Shown: one piece after another, positions 7,879 to 22,800 of the stretch
Layout of the letters: each line of letters starts with the position of its first letter
Position numbering within the stretch: the stretch's first letter is position 1
Source of the DNA: Daphnia carinata
Taxonomy: Eukaryota; Arthropoda; Branchiopoda; Diplostraca; Daphniidae
Assembly (NCBI RefSeq): GCF_022539665.2
Contig: NC_081333.1
Location: 9,794,971-9,858,970, forward strand
Length of the DNA: 64,000 nt
Direction: 5' to 3'
Notes under the pieces: generated by a model
What the model was told of the DNA's origin: nothing
The model's database searches: none
The model's input: the letters and a program-made list of their open reading frames with translations, nothing else
Program-made: the position numbers and the translations under genes

Positions 7879-10800
7879 CTAATATTTGCGTTATACTTCC
7901 CTGATTGAAAAAAAAATTCGTTTAATAAATAACCATTCGGAGAATCTGAACTCAAACACTTACGAAGCTTCCATTGATGTATCTCCCATAATAAGATCTT
8001 TCATACGTATTAAGTCTGCTCGCGATGGCTTACCGTTGACCGTTGGTGAAGTTGCATTGGGGGATGAGCAACATTCAGCGCCTGATACGGTAATCTGCAC
8101 GGAAGAAATTCCGTCGCAAACCTAATCAATCAAAATTTTATGAGACCGTAAAGCTATTTACTCTATACATTTTAAAAAATAATTTTCAAAAATCGTGTTA
8201 AACTATTTCGATTATTACTTCTGAAACATCCAGTCGAAGATCTCCAGGCAAAGGTAAAGATGCTGGTACAGGGAGACTTCGGGGAGGTGGCGGTGGTGGG
8301 GCAGCTCGCGAAGAATGCTATTGTTGAAGTAATAAAAATGTAAACAACAGATTAAGGTATGACATTTTAGCGACGTAGCGTCCGATTTACCAGAATGTTG
8401 TGAGATTGTTTATCCTGGAAAGGTCGCACCTGTACGTGAGTTCCTTCAGTGTTGGGAAGTTCCGAGTTGCATATATACGTCGATGAGATGTGCATTTTAT
8501 AGTTTACGTCCGGTTCAAGTTCCAAGACGTCTTCCACCTCTGAGGCTGTACTCAGATGTAAAGATCCGGTACTACTAACACCGCTAGAGCTGAAGCTGAG
8601 CATAGAATCAGAATTGGTAGCACTTCCTAAAATACAACAAGAAACAAAAAGGAAATAAATGAATTTTTTTTTCTTTTCCGGAGATGAAATGTAATGTCGT
8701 ACCCATTAAACCCGAACGAAGAAGTCTACTCGTTGACAAACTAGAACTGGGGGAAACTGTTTGATTTGCTTGCTGTCCGTAATTCCAAGAAAGGCGCTTA
8801 TGGATGCTGTTGTTTTTGGCATCTTGTTTCTGCAGGATTCCGGAAATGAGATTGGATTAATGGCTTTGAATGCATTAGAAATAACTATAGCAGATAACGA
8901 AATTTACCTTGATGTCTTCGATGGCTCCAGCCGTATGATACCTTCGGTGGTCTAAACGCTCGTTTCTCGATAAGCGCTTTGCCAGCGCCGCGTTTAAAAC
9001 TTGGCGATGATCGTCGTATTCAGGATCAACTAGTTCATCCTCCAACTCAGCCCCAACTTCGTTCAAATCGAACGATTCGGTTACAATTTCAGGGGTGGTC
9101 GCAGCTACGCCGTCTAAGATTTGCACAAGCCGAAATTTAACTAAACTAATAGTCAATAGAAGAGGGAAAACAAAAGCCGAATCATCTGCAATAACCACAG
9201 GAGAAAAAAGTAAAAAGCATCGGAAGGCCAGTCACCGTACTTGTCAAAGTTCTTAAATCCACATTAGGATTTATGGCTTCACACGTAGCTGAATGTTGGT
9301 TCGAAGGATCGGTGACGTTGACGTTAATGAGCCCGGCTACGGAGGCTAGACGGCGGGTTTTAACGAGGGGAGGATTGCGAGACTGCGGGACGGGCTGGGC
9401 TCGGGTCAAACCTCGTGGCGAAGGCGGAGGGTACGAAACGCCTCTCTGATTTAAAGCGGAAGCCGATTGGACGCGCCCGGATACACTAAGCGACGACCCT
9501 AATAACACCGAAGCAAAAGCCAGGTCACAGCGTAAGAAAATATGCCAAAAAGAAAACCAGCAAATATAGACTCCGAAGAAGAGATTATTAGAAACTGGTT
9601 GATTTGCTTTGATTCCTCAGAAGAACCAGTAAACCAATAAGCAGGAAGTTTCGTCGAGAGAAAATTTAAATCGCAAAGGTTACTTCTAGGATTGAAGATT
9701 GTAGTACACTATCATATCTTCGTGCTCGGAAAGCAGTGAAGCAGAAACCCTGAAGTAGAAGAAAAGGAAGACGAAAAGAATGATGTATTTACCCATTCCC
9801 GAAGTAGTTCCTGAGGCTGGAGTGACCGGAACCGGCACAGCGATCGATAAAAGATTAGGCAACGACTGGCCTTGATTGGAAACGGCTTTGACGTGCGGAA
9901 CCTGTACCGTCAGCGTGTTCGGCGTGGGAACAGGTGACATGGAATGATGGAGCGATCGACCTACTATGGAACGTCTAGAGAAAACCACAAACCCAATAAA
10001 GATTAAATACAGTAGTGACACTTTATCTGAAAATCTACGGACTACTTTATGATTTTGTCAATGTACCTGTCAGTACGTGGAGATGGGATTTGTTTGACCG
10101 CTGTGGAAGGCGCATGCGGTCCACTTTCTTCGGACGACGCACTCGAAGTTCGTTTGATTTCCAACGAGTCTACCAAGTTGCCTCGATTAGCATTCGCTAG
10201 ATCATTCATATCGACGGAGCCACTGTAAATGAAGAGAAACGGAATATTAAGTAATTGGCTTATTACTTGGTAGCATAAGAGCTTTGTTAACAGGGAGAAA
10301 ATAAAGAGGCAAATCACGAGGTCTAACGAAAACTCAAAAACGTGCACTTACAGAGCAACATTCAACTCGTCATTTTCAGCAGGCAAGAACGGGAGCGAAG
10401 GGCTGATCCTGTGCAGTATAAGTATACGTGCGATCACGCGAAACGACCGAATTGCATGCCAAAATAAAGAAATATAAAACTTTGGTTTTGAAAACATCAA
10501 AGAATAGTTGGCACGAACTGAGAAAAGTACAAGCAAAACAATGGATAATCTACGCGTGTCGTATAGTCCTTATAAGTGTTGAAACTAAGCTTCTAACCTG
10601 TGTGAATGAATTAACGAAGAACCACGGCTTCCTCTGCTTGAGCCTCTAGGACTACGCGCCACCAGCAATGCAGAATGGGGATAATCAAGATCGTCATCCT
10701 CGTCATAGTAAAGCGAAGGATCAGGATGGGCGGCCGCAGCAGCTGCTGTCGCTTTAGCCTCACGATAAAGCTCTTGCGATTTGCGGAGATGTTCCAACCA

Positions 10801-13800
10801 CACTTTGCTTTGTTTCGGTTCTGAGGCATGTAGAGAAAAGGCAGCCGACGCTGTGCCTAGCTCGTTCAGGTAAACGAGGCCAAGCCCAGCTGGATCGCGA
10901 GTCAGTTCAATGACAACCAACCGATCAACCAAACAAGGCGGCCTAATTACTTTGACTCTTTCCGCTTTGCGTGCTACTGGTTTGCAGATCAGCAGAACGT
11001 CAGTGAAAAGAAAACAATGGACGTCCATTTTTGAGGTTCCCTTTTCAGTTAAATAGATGTAGTTAGCGTTTCCATTCTTGTCATACTTTTTACTCATGAA
11101 ATCTAAATTTAAAAATACCTGGTCGCGAAGTTTCAAGTCACCCTCAATAAGCAGATAACGCCTTTGGTTCTCGGAACAGTAGGGCATCGGCTTGGTAAGA
11201 TCCAAATCGCAATGAGACTTGACAAGACGTTCCACCTCTTCGTCCTTGGTCTCGACAGCGTCGTAAGATTCGATGCGGGAGAGGATCTCGCGTAGGCGTT
11301 CTTGTTCGTGTCGCTGCCGCAGAGCCGAGTTAACTTGACCGACAAAAGACTCGACACTTTGGATCTGTTATTTGATAGTTTTTTTTGTGTGCGCGTATGT
11401 GTCATTTCCGCCAGAAAAACGAAGGAAATAAGGAAACAATCAGTTTAGAAAGATATAGTTCTTTAAGAGCGAATCTAATAAAGACAAACTGACCATTTCG
11501 ATGAGAATGGGCTTGTGTTCTTCGGCGTCCGTCTTCTTGTGGACGGCCTTGAGTAGGAGGGAATATTTGGTGAGTCGCTGCATGGGTTTGACCAGGATGT
11601 CCATCAGTCTAAGGCGGTTACAATCGCGCTGCGTCTCGCACCACTGTTAGGTGCATCCAAAATAAAAGCAGAATGCACGTCAGAACAACGTTGATCTTTT
11701 TCTGTAATCACGGGGCTAAACTTACCGCTAAATAGGCTTTGAAGAGTTCGTTGTCGTGGTCTTTCTCTTTGCAGTATTGCTGACATTGACTCTGGTCCAG
11801 GCAGTACTTGGTGTACGGGTGGAACAATTCGTCAAACTGCCAAAATGATTTGTCAATTAGTTTGAAATCGGCTTCCCAAATTGTTTCACAGCTACATGTC
11901 AAATACAATGACGGGTCGTTTTGCATGGCTGCGTTTTCGTTTGGTTTTTTTACCTTTAGGAATCCATCTTGAAGGGAAGTAGGATCGAGCGGAGCTCTGG
12001 CACTTCGAGCATTCTTGAGCATTGGGAACACGTGCTCGGCCCAAAATTGCCTATTTGCCACGTAAATCTCTGGCAAATTTGAGAAGAGTCGCTCCGTGTC
12101 GATCTCGTTAAGGATCTGGGCCGCTTGGAGGTTGCAGAGGCAGGCCATGAACAACTGAAGAAAGAAAGCCAGATGTAACGTGTTATGTACATAAACCATT
12201 CACTCGCCCACAAAATGACAATGAATCAATAACGAAAGCCAGCCTTGCTCTTGATAGAGGTTGTATAAAGGAACGAGTCCAAAAAGGACAGAGCCATCAC
12301 TATTCTCACATCATCAGAATAAGCGAAGGGCTCGTAAACCGAAAGAGAGTGAGCTACATAGATCGCATAAGACTTACGTCAGTGATGACTTTGAGGGTTC
12401 GCAGATAAGCCACTTCCGTCTGAACGAGCTCCCAAATGGCGTTCTGCTGCTGACGCTGTCGTTCGGGCAGCGATGTCCAGTCCATGACGATCAACTTCCA
12501 GTCTTCCTCCAAACTACGAATGTCACAAGGACGTAAGCAGTAGGTCATGATTAATATCAATTCAGCTACTATCATCGTTTTTATTTGATCACGTTATGTT
12601 AGCACAATTTCCCTTACCTGTAGAGCGCCTCTTCCGTGTCCTCGTCGGCTTCGAAAGAAAGAAGATGAGGTAACCGCGGTATGCCGTGCCGGCTGTAATC
12701 ATTCAACTGTTCGGCCAGCAGGTCCATTTTCGTGTCCTGAAAGATATATTCATGATCGTACGTTCAATTATGATAACACTCAAGTTCCCTATGTGGACAT
12801 GATAATGGAAATGCAACAGGAATAGCCAGAAATAACAGTCTTGTTTATGTCCTCCCACCTTGTATGTCGAGCCGAAGAGACCACTCCATCGCGTGGTGGC
12901 TTTAGCGCCTTTGCCCTTGAGCGATCCCTCGTGAGAGCCACTACTAGCTAGATTGGCCATGCTGATGGGCAGGTTTCCGGAAACAGGATGGGTTGGACAA
13001 TCGGCTCCGATCGCCGTCGGATCTTCGGTACTAGTTGCTCCGCTAAGCGCCCGACTCGTCTTCCCACTTCGATTGCTCTGCAGATCGATTCAAATGATTA
13101 CTATACTAGCACACTAACATTACGCAATGTAAAAACACTTGGCACAAAGCGTAAACTCCGAAACAATCAATTGAACTGAAAAGAATGACAAGTGTGGCGA
13201 GGTGAAAAATGAACTTACTCCTGAACTTTTCCTTGAAGATTGATGTTGTAAGAGAGGCTTGGAGACCACATTCCGCACAGGACTTTTGACGCCATCTTTA
13301 GCTAAAAGTGCAATGGTACCGCGGTAAAAGAGAAAAAGACGTGAATAAGTAAGCTTTGAGTTGCCTTGTTTTCAGACAATCGCATTTGCTCAGACTGGGG
13401 AATGGATTCAGGAAGGACGAATGAATGAATAGGGGTGCTCGAAAGATAGGCGGTGACACAGTTATGTCAAAGGGATCCAGGAAATCAAAATTAGGAATAC
13501 TATCGCCGGCTTTTGGTCTATTGATCGAATGGGAAAGCCCAATGGTTGAACAGGCAACCTAATCTCAAATTCTTGCGGGAGCCGCTTTCACTTGATACCT
13601 TTGATCCTGAGGTGTTTACCACCCAGCCAGAAAGTCTCGGTCGTTATCAAGGACAGTGGTGTTTTGGACGAGTCCAGATAGACGTTGACGTTTGACAGAT
13701 CAACTCCGCGACGCATGCAGACGGCGGCGAGCGCCTCCCTGTTTGTTCATTGACAATGCAGGTAGAAACAAACGGAATGGGAAAATTGCATTTTAAATCG

Positions 13801-16800
13801 ATATTAATAGAACTCTTTTGAATTTTTTTTGAACGTCTGGCGTCAACCTACCTTAAACTCGTTCCTTTGGAGGCGGCTACGAATTCCTCCTGTCCGGGTT
13901 CTTCCAAACAGTCAAAACTGACGCTGAAGTACTCGGAACTCGTGATCTGTTTTGTAAAACGGGAAACAAACAAAAAGGGAAAAACGAAATAAGAAAAGCG
14001 ACACGGGCTGGAGTGGCTCTTGTAACGAATACAACTTATGAAACTCTCTAAAGAAGGCACATTATACAAGGATTTGAATAAAATAAACAATGAAAGGGGT
14101 GGATGAAGTTACTTTGTAAAGATTAGACAATCGCCTCCGTCTCACGGCTGGATCGGAAGAGCTGTGTTCCTCTGTAGTTGATGCAGAAGAGCTGATAGGT
14201 GTGGGGCTAGTCAACGCCACAACGGAGGTGGTGATGGGACTGGAGAGAATCGGAGCCGCCATCGCCGGCACGGCCAATCTGTCCTGCGAGCCGCCGGCCA
14301 ATTGCATCGTCGAATCCGGCTCAGAGCGGCAGTCCCCGGAGTTTTCTCGCGACACCAACATGCCCGGATCCAAGGTGTCTATGTGTGTCAAACTCTTCGA
14401 ACGGCCCTGCATGTATTCCATCAAAAAAAAAAAAAAAAAAAAAAATAGAAAAACGCTGTTCGTTAAAAATGTTGATGGTGAAGTAGAAAAAAGCATGGCA
14501 AAGCTACAGTAACTATATAGCTGGGATTCGAACAATCATTACATTAAAATCGATTGGAAATGGTAGCCAAATAGTAATAGGGTAGAGCTAAAAGGAAGAT
14601 CTTGAAACCATGTCCAATTCATTCCGGTCGAGCTATTAGTGAACAAATGAAAACGAAGCAGGCAGAAAGGAGTAAGAGAAGAAGACAAGCGAAACAAAAA
14701 TGAGAAAAAGAAATCAAAAAGAAAAGACGATTCCTTCCGCTACGAGATTCTATTGGCTCTTGCGTCCGTCAATCGATAAAGCCGAGAAAATGGTAGAAAA
14801 AGTAGATCACCGGTCGAATGCGGTGCAAAGCGGAAAAATCTATGGAAAGTGAATTAAATACATGAAAAGGGGAAATCCGCTTCCATTATTGTATCGACAT
14901 TTCAGGGAGCTACTCGTTTCTATTCTCGTTCCTTTTCTCTTTTTTTAAACTTTTGTCTCCCTCTGTTGGCTCAAAGAAACGGAAACAACAGTAGACATTG
15001 ACGTAGGTAAAGATAGCGAACACGGATGCAGAACTAGGGGGACGAGGAAACCAAATCTAGACTGTCTCTTTCCCTTTTCCCTAGTCAAATCAGAGATAAA
15101 TCTACACGAATGTGAATTGATTGTTAATTCGTTCGGTCTGATGATGCGTATAACCGACGTTTAAACATTTATTTTTTTTTTTAAGTAGGTGGAAGAAGAA
15201 ACCATCAGCCATCAGCGAAAGAGAGACAAATGTTACGCTGCTATAAATATCACAAAATTGCGTAACCCGTGAAAAAAAGAGGGGAGAACTGTGAAAGTAT
15301 AGTTTAAACCCATTCGACGGTATTTTGGCTTGTCCCGTGAACTAGACTTTGTTTACAAACAGATATGGATACAAACGTAGAACAAACTTTACGAGTAGGG
15401 GAGGGATAACTCGATAGATCAAAACTCGATTGGCGCACTATACCCAGGTACGTCACGAAACAATCAAATAAGGAAGACGAACAGGCGCCAAAGCATCATG
15501 ACGATCACGCCTACTTGTCTAACTTCTGCGCCCACCATAAAATCTCATCGACGGCAAAAGATATTGGATTAGAGTGGATGTCCATACAGACAAGAGCAGC
15601 CTTTTTCTAGCGCCCAATCGTCCATCATCATCCGAACACTCCTTTTACAAATACACATTACCTCCGCGAACAGACAACAAACAACCCGTTACTACGCAAA
15701 CAGACGGATGGTCGGCGCTGGATCGCCTTCCACAATCTTTTTTCCTAGCCAACATTGACGTAAAGGCCAGGACAATTGTTCCATATTCACCGTGGATTTA
15801 TGCGCATTTATGCGAACACACAAAGCGAAGGAGCAAAGCTCTTTAGCTTGTCTGCCGCGTGATTTACCAATATTGCGATAAACAGTTTGCGCCGTTCTCT
15901 GCAGTTGGTTCTCTTGGGAAACTGGCAAATCCTTTGGCGTCCCCGAATTGATGGAACTTGTGTCTGGAGGTCATGGCAGCGAGAGACAACGGTCAAACTG
16001 AAAACAACAACGCAGTCACTACTGATGATTCTCCACGTAAAATACGTCATTGGCCCATTATCTTCCTCATATCTGTTTGCATTGATTCGCAACAAAAGAA
16101 GTCCGCTCTTGGGTTGCATTTACTAGTACGTCATGGTTGGGATTTCAGGGTATAGAATCCGTGTTTCAAATGGCCTAACGTGGAAACGGAGAAGGTGGGG
16201 TACCAGTTCGGAGAAGTAGGAAATAGGGTTATAGCCTTAGTACGTGCACGTAAGCGCAATACTTACTAAAACAGTGATCAATAATGGCAGCGAAAGTTAG
16301 AGGCTGTCAGGTCAACTTATTCTGAAATTTATCTGCATTTTTGTACTCAACTTACTGTCGAGTGTCAAACAGTCAATAATGGTGAGAATGTATATTAAAT
16401 GCTCGCTAGTTTCCAGGGTTCATCTATTCTAGAGTGGCCGTCTTTGTGCTTCAATGTACGACAAAAGGGCCGGCGGAATTCGCGGAATGGTCTGATAGGC
16501 GCTTTTTGCTTTCGCACAAAAGATGGGCGGAAACGGGTGAGGAAATGTTACAGATAACTAAAATACTGATAATCGTAATTATGGCGTACTGGCCAAGATT
16601 AGAACAGAATCCACTCGCATTAGATTCCAATAAGATAACAAATTTAATTACTAAAAACGAGAAGAAAATCAAGGCTGGAAAGGGTATTTTAAAACGCGGT
16701 GAGGCAAGAATTGTAGCATTACATTAAAAAAAAGAAAAGAAAAAAAGAAAAGAAAATCAATTTTCATGTTTTTAAATTCACGCTTTTCATTTAGTGGATG

Positions 16801-19800
16801 TGACAGAAACAGCGAAGCACCGTTAGAATGCAACTCTAGATTAGACAAACTTCCGTTTCCTACTTCAACGCCCAATATAGCTTCAACCTCCTTCTCACCC
16901 TGTCCTCGAATTCTTTAACTTTTGCTATTTCATTTACCGGCTTGGAGCCCTGCTGGCATTGAAATAAAGGCTGTCCATGTATGAAAAGGTCTTCATCAGG
17001 ACGCTAACAATGTTCTTGGCCAATATCGACGCCATATTTTCTCTTTGGATAATAATGGTAGTAATTTAAGCCCCCCTCCCTTTCTCTCCCCGACACCTTC
17101 TTTTTTTTTTATCCTGCTAAGTATCAAACACCCAAACAGGCAGTGCGTTCTATAACCAACTGGAAGCCTTGCCGCTGGCTTCGGTCTATTCTGTGTCTCA
17201 TTAACAAGAAGGACGAGCATGGACGGGACCTTCGATTCAGTAGAAATGGTACAAATGTGTAATGGTGGTAATGGGATTCAACATTGTAGCTCTGGTATAT
17301 GCTCTCCAAAATGCAATATTCCATCGCTGTCACTTGCATATGTCAAGTACTGTGCCTTACAATAATTCAAATCAAAATGGATGCTGTCGCATGGAAAAGA
17401 GTGGCTGACCAGACGGGCGGTTGTTACGTTTGACATCGTACGAGAATGCAAAAACAGAGTGGCTCGATAAGCAAACGGATCGTCCGTTTTGCCTTTGCGG
17501 TCGTTCGTTGTCGTTGTTCTCCCTACAGCCTTTTTGAATACATTCAATGGATACGCATGATAGATGTGCTCTTCACAAAGCTAATATTTGGTACATGCAA
17601 TACATATTTTGATAAACCAAAAACATTTGCTGTCACAGCCTTCTCCATTTCCGTCCACTACGTCGCAAAAGTCTGGAGAAACAAAAAAGATTCAAGCTGC
17701 CTCATTTTTGTTTTCTTTGCTTTTTAGTTTCCTTTTTCTAACTCGCCAATGTGATGCTACTGAGAATCCTAACGAGCTCACTATTGAGGCTTTTTTCGAT
17801 AGTCATACTACATTAGAAGTTTTTTTTTTTTTACATTTTCAACATTTACACGTATCAGTTTCTCAGCAAACATACCCGAACAACATACGGGATGGATTGC
17901 ATAACTTTAACGTCAGTTATAGATCGTCAGAGTTAGTGTTTTTTTTTTATTAGCCAATTCATTCGAGAATCCCACATCCCTTTTTTTCCTAATCATTTGA
18001 GACGTGCAAAACGCTCATGTAGATGGCCGTCAGCAGAACGGGATATAATCTTCAATGGAGATTCACGCATTGGGAGAAGAAGAGAAGGAATTAAGGCCAA
18101 AAAAACAGAAGGATGGTTTGTCATTAGCCGCTCCGATGAGGCAAAAAAAAAAATTCAGAAAGATGATGCGCTTAGATAGGGAATCATCTTGGAACATGCC
18201 ATGAAGGTATGTCACCACCCTTGTAGTTTTGCTGGTAGCCTCGGTTTGCCGATTCATCTTCATTAGTGACCATGTACTTGGATAGAATTGCGCGCATGCT
18301 ACTAGTTCCAGTTGGTATCTCATTTAGTTTCCATTTTTTTTTTGTGTTCCTCATCTATCTGAGTTTGGCTTTCTTTTTTTGTTCTCTCTGATCATTTCGT
18401 TACATTCACCACCAGTCACGCGCGATTCTCTACAAATGAGTGAACGTGGAAAGAACATTGCGGTAGAATAGCCTCGACCCAACTTCGATAATCCTGCTAA
18501 CAGAGAACCCTAAATTTGTGGGCTCATTGCCAATAAGATCGACAGATTTCCTTCCAAAAGCTAGCCAAATTACCTAAATGCATATTACTCAGCCGGCATG
18601 TAATACAGTCAGAAGCTCCTACGTGACGGCTGTTCGCATAACCCCATGGACTAAGAACATAACAAGGTATGTACGTACCCGTATATCAGGATTCTTTATT
18701 TGGAAATATGACATTAAGAGAAAAGACAGAAAATCCTCCTTCCGACGAGAGTAATGCAAAGAAACGGGATATCTCCGCATTTGATAAACACTCGATGTGA
18801 ACGAGTTTCGACCGGAGAGGCTTGCCATCCATTTCGAAAAGATAGGAACGATGGAGGCGGATAAGGGAGTGATGGGCAATGAATGATGAAAACAGAGACA
18901 GCTGAGAAATAAGAAGTCAAAAAGCGAGACTGGAGGCAGGACGGTTGCAACAGAAGCAATCGTCTGCTTTGCAATGAAGCGGAAATGTCACCGCATTAAC
19001 ATATGCAAGGCCTTACCGGTCGTAGTTTGGCTATGTTCATAAGGAAACTTCCCCGGAGGGAAAAAAAGAATTCACGCATTGGCTACATGTTAATGATATT
19101 CGAGTCATTCCTGCATTTTTCATTGATTTTCAAGCTCCCATTCTAATTCACGTCTAATTCGAAGTGTTTCCCCTTTTACGATTTCTCCTTTATCTTTCAT
19201 TATTTGGATGGTCAGCTGATGACGATATCTCTAAAAACAAAATGACAATTGGCAGATATTAATCGCGTTCTTCCACGAACTACTGGAGCGCAGACGGATG
19301 CATTGATTGTGGGGAACGCCAATAATGGACACGCTACCTGCATCCGAGCGGCCGGAGGCGTGACCAGTAGGAACAACTTCATGGTCGAGTGTAGGAAATC
19401 GTCCGTGTGATGCTGCGTCTGGTGCGCTTTTTGCTGTTGCTGTGGCTCGTGCAGTTTAGGTTGGCTAACCGATCGAGTGGTCACCAAGTTCGGCACAGGA
19501 GACGCATCCGTCGGTAGCAAGAGTTCGGGTGTCAGTCTACGTAAACCGATCGTCAATTTGGTGTCGGTGCGCATCTTTTCGCTGCCCATGATGGGGGCAA
19601 TAAGAAAGAAAAAAAAAGACCCACACTCCACTTTGCCCCAGTTAACAACTTCTCCGCCTCCCCGACACACTCGATACGACTTCAAGAATCAAATAAAATG
19701 GAAATAAAAGCAGAGTGAAAAATGGGCGAGCTGGAATAAAACACGGCAGAAGGCGACTGGGATCGATACTGTTTCAATCGATCGTTCCAGCGATATCTTT

Positions 19801-22800
19801 GTATTGCGTTAGAAGGTCCTAGCACTGGCCCACGGCCTACTTTATTCCAGGTTCTCTTTTAGCTTTCTGTTTCGCCTTTTCCGCTCCAATCACTTTACCC
19901 TTTTCGTTGCCAGATTTACTCGCCAACTTGCTGCTGATGATGAGTGCATGACCGCCTGCACAAGACGCCACCGTGGCTACTTTTCAACACTTACACCCGC
20001 CAATGCTCGACGGGGATTGATCTGCTCACAGACCGTGTCTCATCAACGGACAATCACGCACGAACGGACCGTCGAACTGTACGCCGCGATGCACAATAAA
20101 GCTGATTTTCTCGCTTTCGTTCCCATTAAGTCGCTCGAAATGTGGCAGAATGCAAGCGCAGTCATTTGCAGAAAATGGCAGATGAACGTCAACTATGGTT
20201 CTTCATTGGCACGCCACAGTTCACAGTCTGGACCGATGCCCGTGATTAACACTGTCGCCAACATCCGTTCGGCCCATGCGATTCTATCCAATCCATTCCA
20301 TGTCCCATTAAGAAGGGCTTCTTTCTTTCTTCTACTGCCTTCCTGCCCTTCGATGTCTTTTTTTCTTCTTCTTCTTCTTCTTCTTTCAATTGACGTCGAA
20401 GTGACGGAATAAAAGGCGTCGTCGTCACCGGGAACTAAACACTAAAGCGAGCGCGACCGGAGAAGTAGTAGGGCGAGTGCTCGTGGAACTGAAGGGTCGG
20501 TAAGATGAAGCAAAAATAAAAAGTGAAGAAAAAACATGGTCGACGTTCAGAAGGACTTGAATTCCGAAAAAAAAGGAGGAAAGGATATTGGTCGATGTTA
20601 TGCCCTAAAACGGCCGACTTCGATTGGCTACAACAAGTGACGGAGATGATGAGGACCGGGAAAGAAAAAACAACACGACCGCCGCTGACTTGCTTTTAAC
20701 CCGATCCACGAATCGACCGGAAAATGTTTTTCTTTAAAGCTCATCCCGCAGGGCGGCGAAGAGACTAACGGGCTCTACAGTTACCAGCTTCTTTTCTCTT
20801 TCATTAAAAAGGCTATACTCGTCGTTTATCAAAGGTCTCTTCTCCACTAATCTTGGCAAAGTATCGGCAAATTATCGGATATAAATAGTACATTCTCTCT
20901 AAGATTTTGGAGCCAATCTTTTTACGAAGAATGGAACGAAAAGGGTTCACGATTTAGATGAATAAGTAACACAAATCCACGCAGGTGATGAAGGAGAACA
21001 CGCAAAAGGGCGAGCAAATACACTTTGAATAAAATGGTACCCAGCACTGATTTTTAATCACAAAATTGCTGCCGCACACTCAAAGACAACTGCGTCGCCC
21101 ACTCTGCTGCTGTAGGCCATTATTCTATCAATGTTCTACTCGAAGTAAAACGAAAGAGAGTAGCGCTAGATAACTGACAGAGAGTAGCACGTCCGTTCTA
21201 GTAGAACTGCCGCTCAGTACTGAGCGCACCAAATTGGTTGAGGTCGTGAACGATAAAAAAAAACGCAAGGCAACGGGACGGTATGGCTCGAAGCGCGACC
21301 CACTGAACCTCTTGCGCTAACCTACCACCCCTCTTTCTGCCTTACTCAGCAATCTAACTGCTTTTTACTGAGATGCCAGACGTGGTTTCTGTCGAAACCG
21401 CTCTCCTTTTGAACCTCTCTTTTTTTCCCCACTTGCGAACGGTTGATGTGATCAGTAGTTGACAGTAAGGTTATACTCATCTTATCCGCATTTGCTGGAA
21501 GTGGACGCAAACAACAGAGAACTGTCGGACAAAGAATTTTCGTTCCCAATGCTACCCGTGCGCCGGCGCCGAAGAGTTGACCCACTAAACCTCTTTGAAA
21601 AGTTGACAAAATCTGACGGGTAATAGATATACAGTAGTTCTATACTCTTTGGCCTGGCAATATTACGTTACTTTCCTGGCTGGCCATGTTTCCTTCCGTC
21701 GGCGGGTTTGCTTCCATCACTATGGTCGGACGAGCGCCAAAACGAAACGTCATTCTCCTTGTCCCAAATTCTATTTGAACTTGGTTTATTTACATTTCAT
21801 TTGATTTGTAACATGTTGGAAAGACGCGCATGATTGAATCGCTTTAAACACGACCGAGTCGCCGCGACAAGTTTTTTACGTATTTCATTTACGTATCTTT
21901 TCTTGATAAAAATCAATAACACTCTGCCTTTCAAAGATGCACAAATTTCACATTCGTTTGGATCTATTTGTTCCGGTTTATTTGTCGCCCTCTTTTAACC
22001 CTTCATGTACAAACGTGTTGAATGTCATCATCGTCACCAATAATCAATTTGCATATCTCTTACTCTATCCGAACAGTTTTTGTTATTATCCGCAGGTTGT
22101 TCCCTTTTCTACTTGCGGTTGCCTAGTCTGTGACGACGTTGTGTAAGCCATTGCTTTTATCTTTTGGCAGTAGCTGCCAATTAGAAACAAAATGAAAAAA
22201 TGTTGGCAACACTTTACGCGGTGCGAACGTCATAAAATGCCGCTATGTTGGCGATGTGAAGACGACAAATTAAAAAGAAAGAAAAAAAAAAAGAACGAAA
22301 ATATTTCCCGCACTGAAAGTTTTTTTATAATGCATTTTCTTAAGCAGTCGAAGGTATTAAAAGCTTGTCTGATCAGCTCTGCGGTCTACCTATTCTATTA
22401 AAGAATCGCAGCGCGGTCGCTATGTACTACTAATGAAAGTGGAATTGAGCTAAGGGTATGTAGCTCGGGGGGAAATAATCCACAAGAAACTCCAAAAATA
22501 ACACAATCAACCAGAAAGCGCCTCAAATAAGTGGGTTCACATTCCGGACGGCGGCGGAGGAGGAGTATGTTGGATTCACATCGACGCCAATTTTTTTAAG
22601 TTGGCCCTTTTGTTTTTTATTTTGTCTCCCCAGACGAGTGGTATCTCTTTCTTTCTTGGCGACTAAAATTTATTTTTTTCTTTCTGTGACTCCTGTAGAG
22701 CGGCAAGCAGGATTTAAAATACAACGGCAAAAGTTAAAAGAGAAAACGAAGAATGTAATAAAAAAAAAAAAAAAAAAGAACTCTATCCATGACGGCCTAT

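Noticed and set aside
10611-10829. Alternative minus-strand frame inside the PH exon
   Set aside because: Out of frame with the PH domain, which has clear homology.
14515-14540. GGGATTCGAAC, tRNA B-box-like
   Set aside because: No matching A-box or cloverleaf around it.
19948-20412. 154-codon plus-strand open frame
   Set aside because: No recognisable protein features; it ends in T/C-rich repeats and has no splice or start context.
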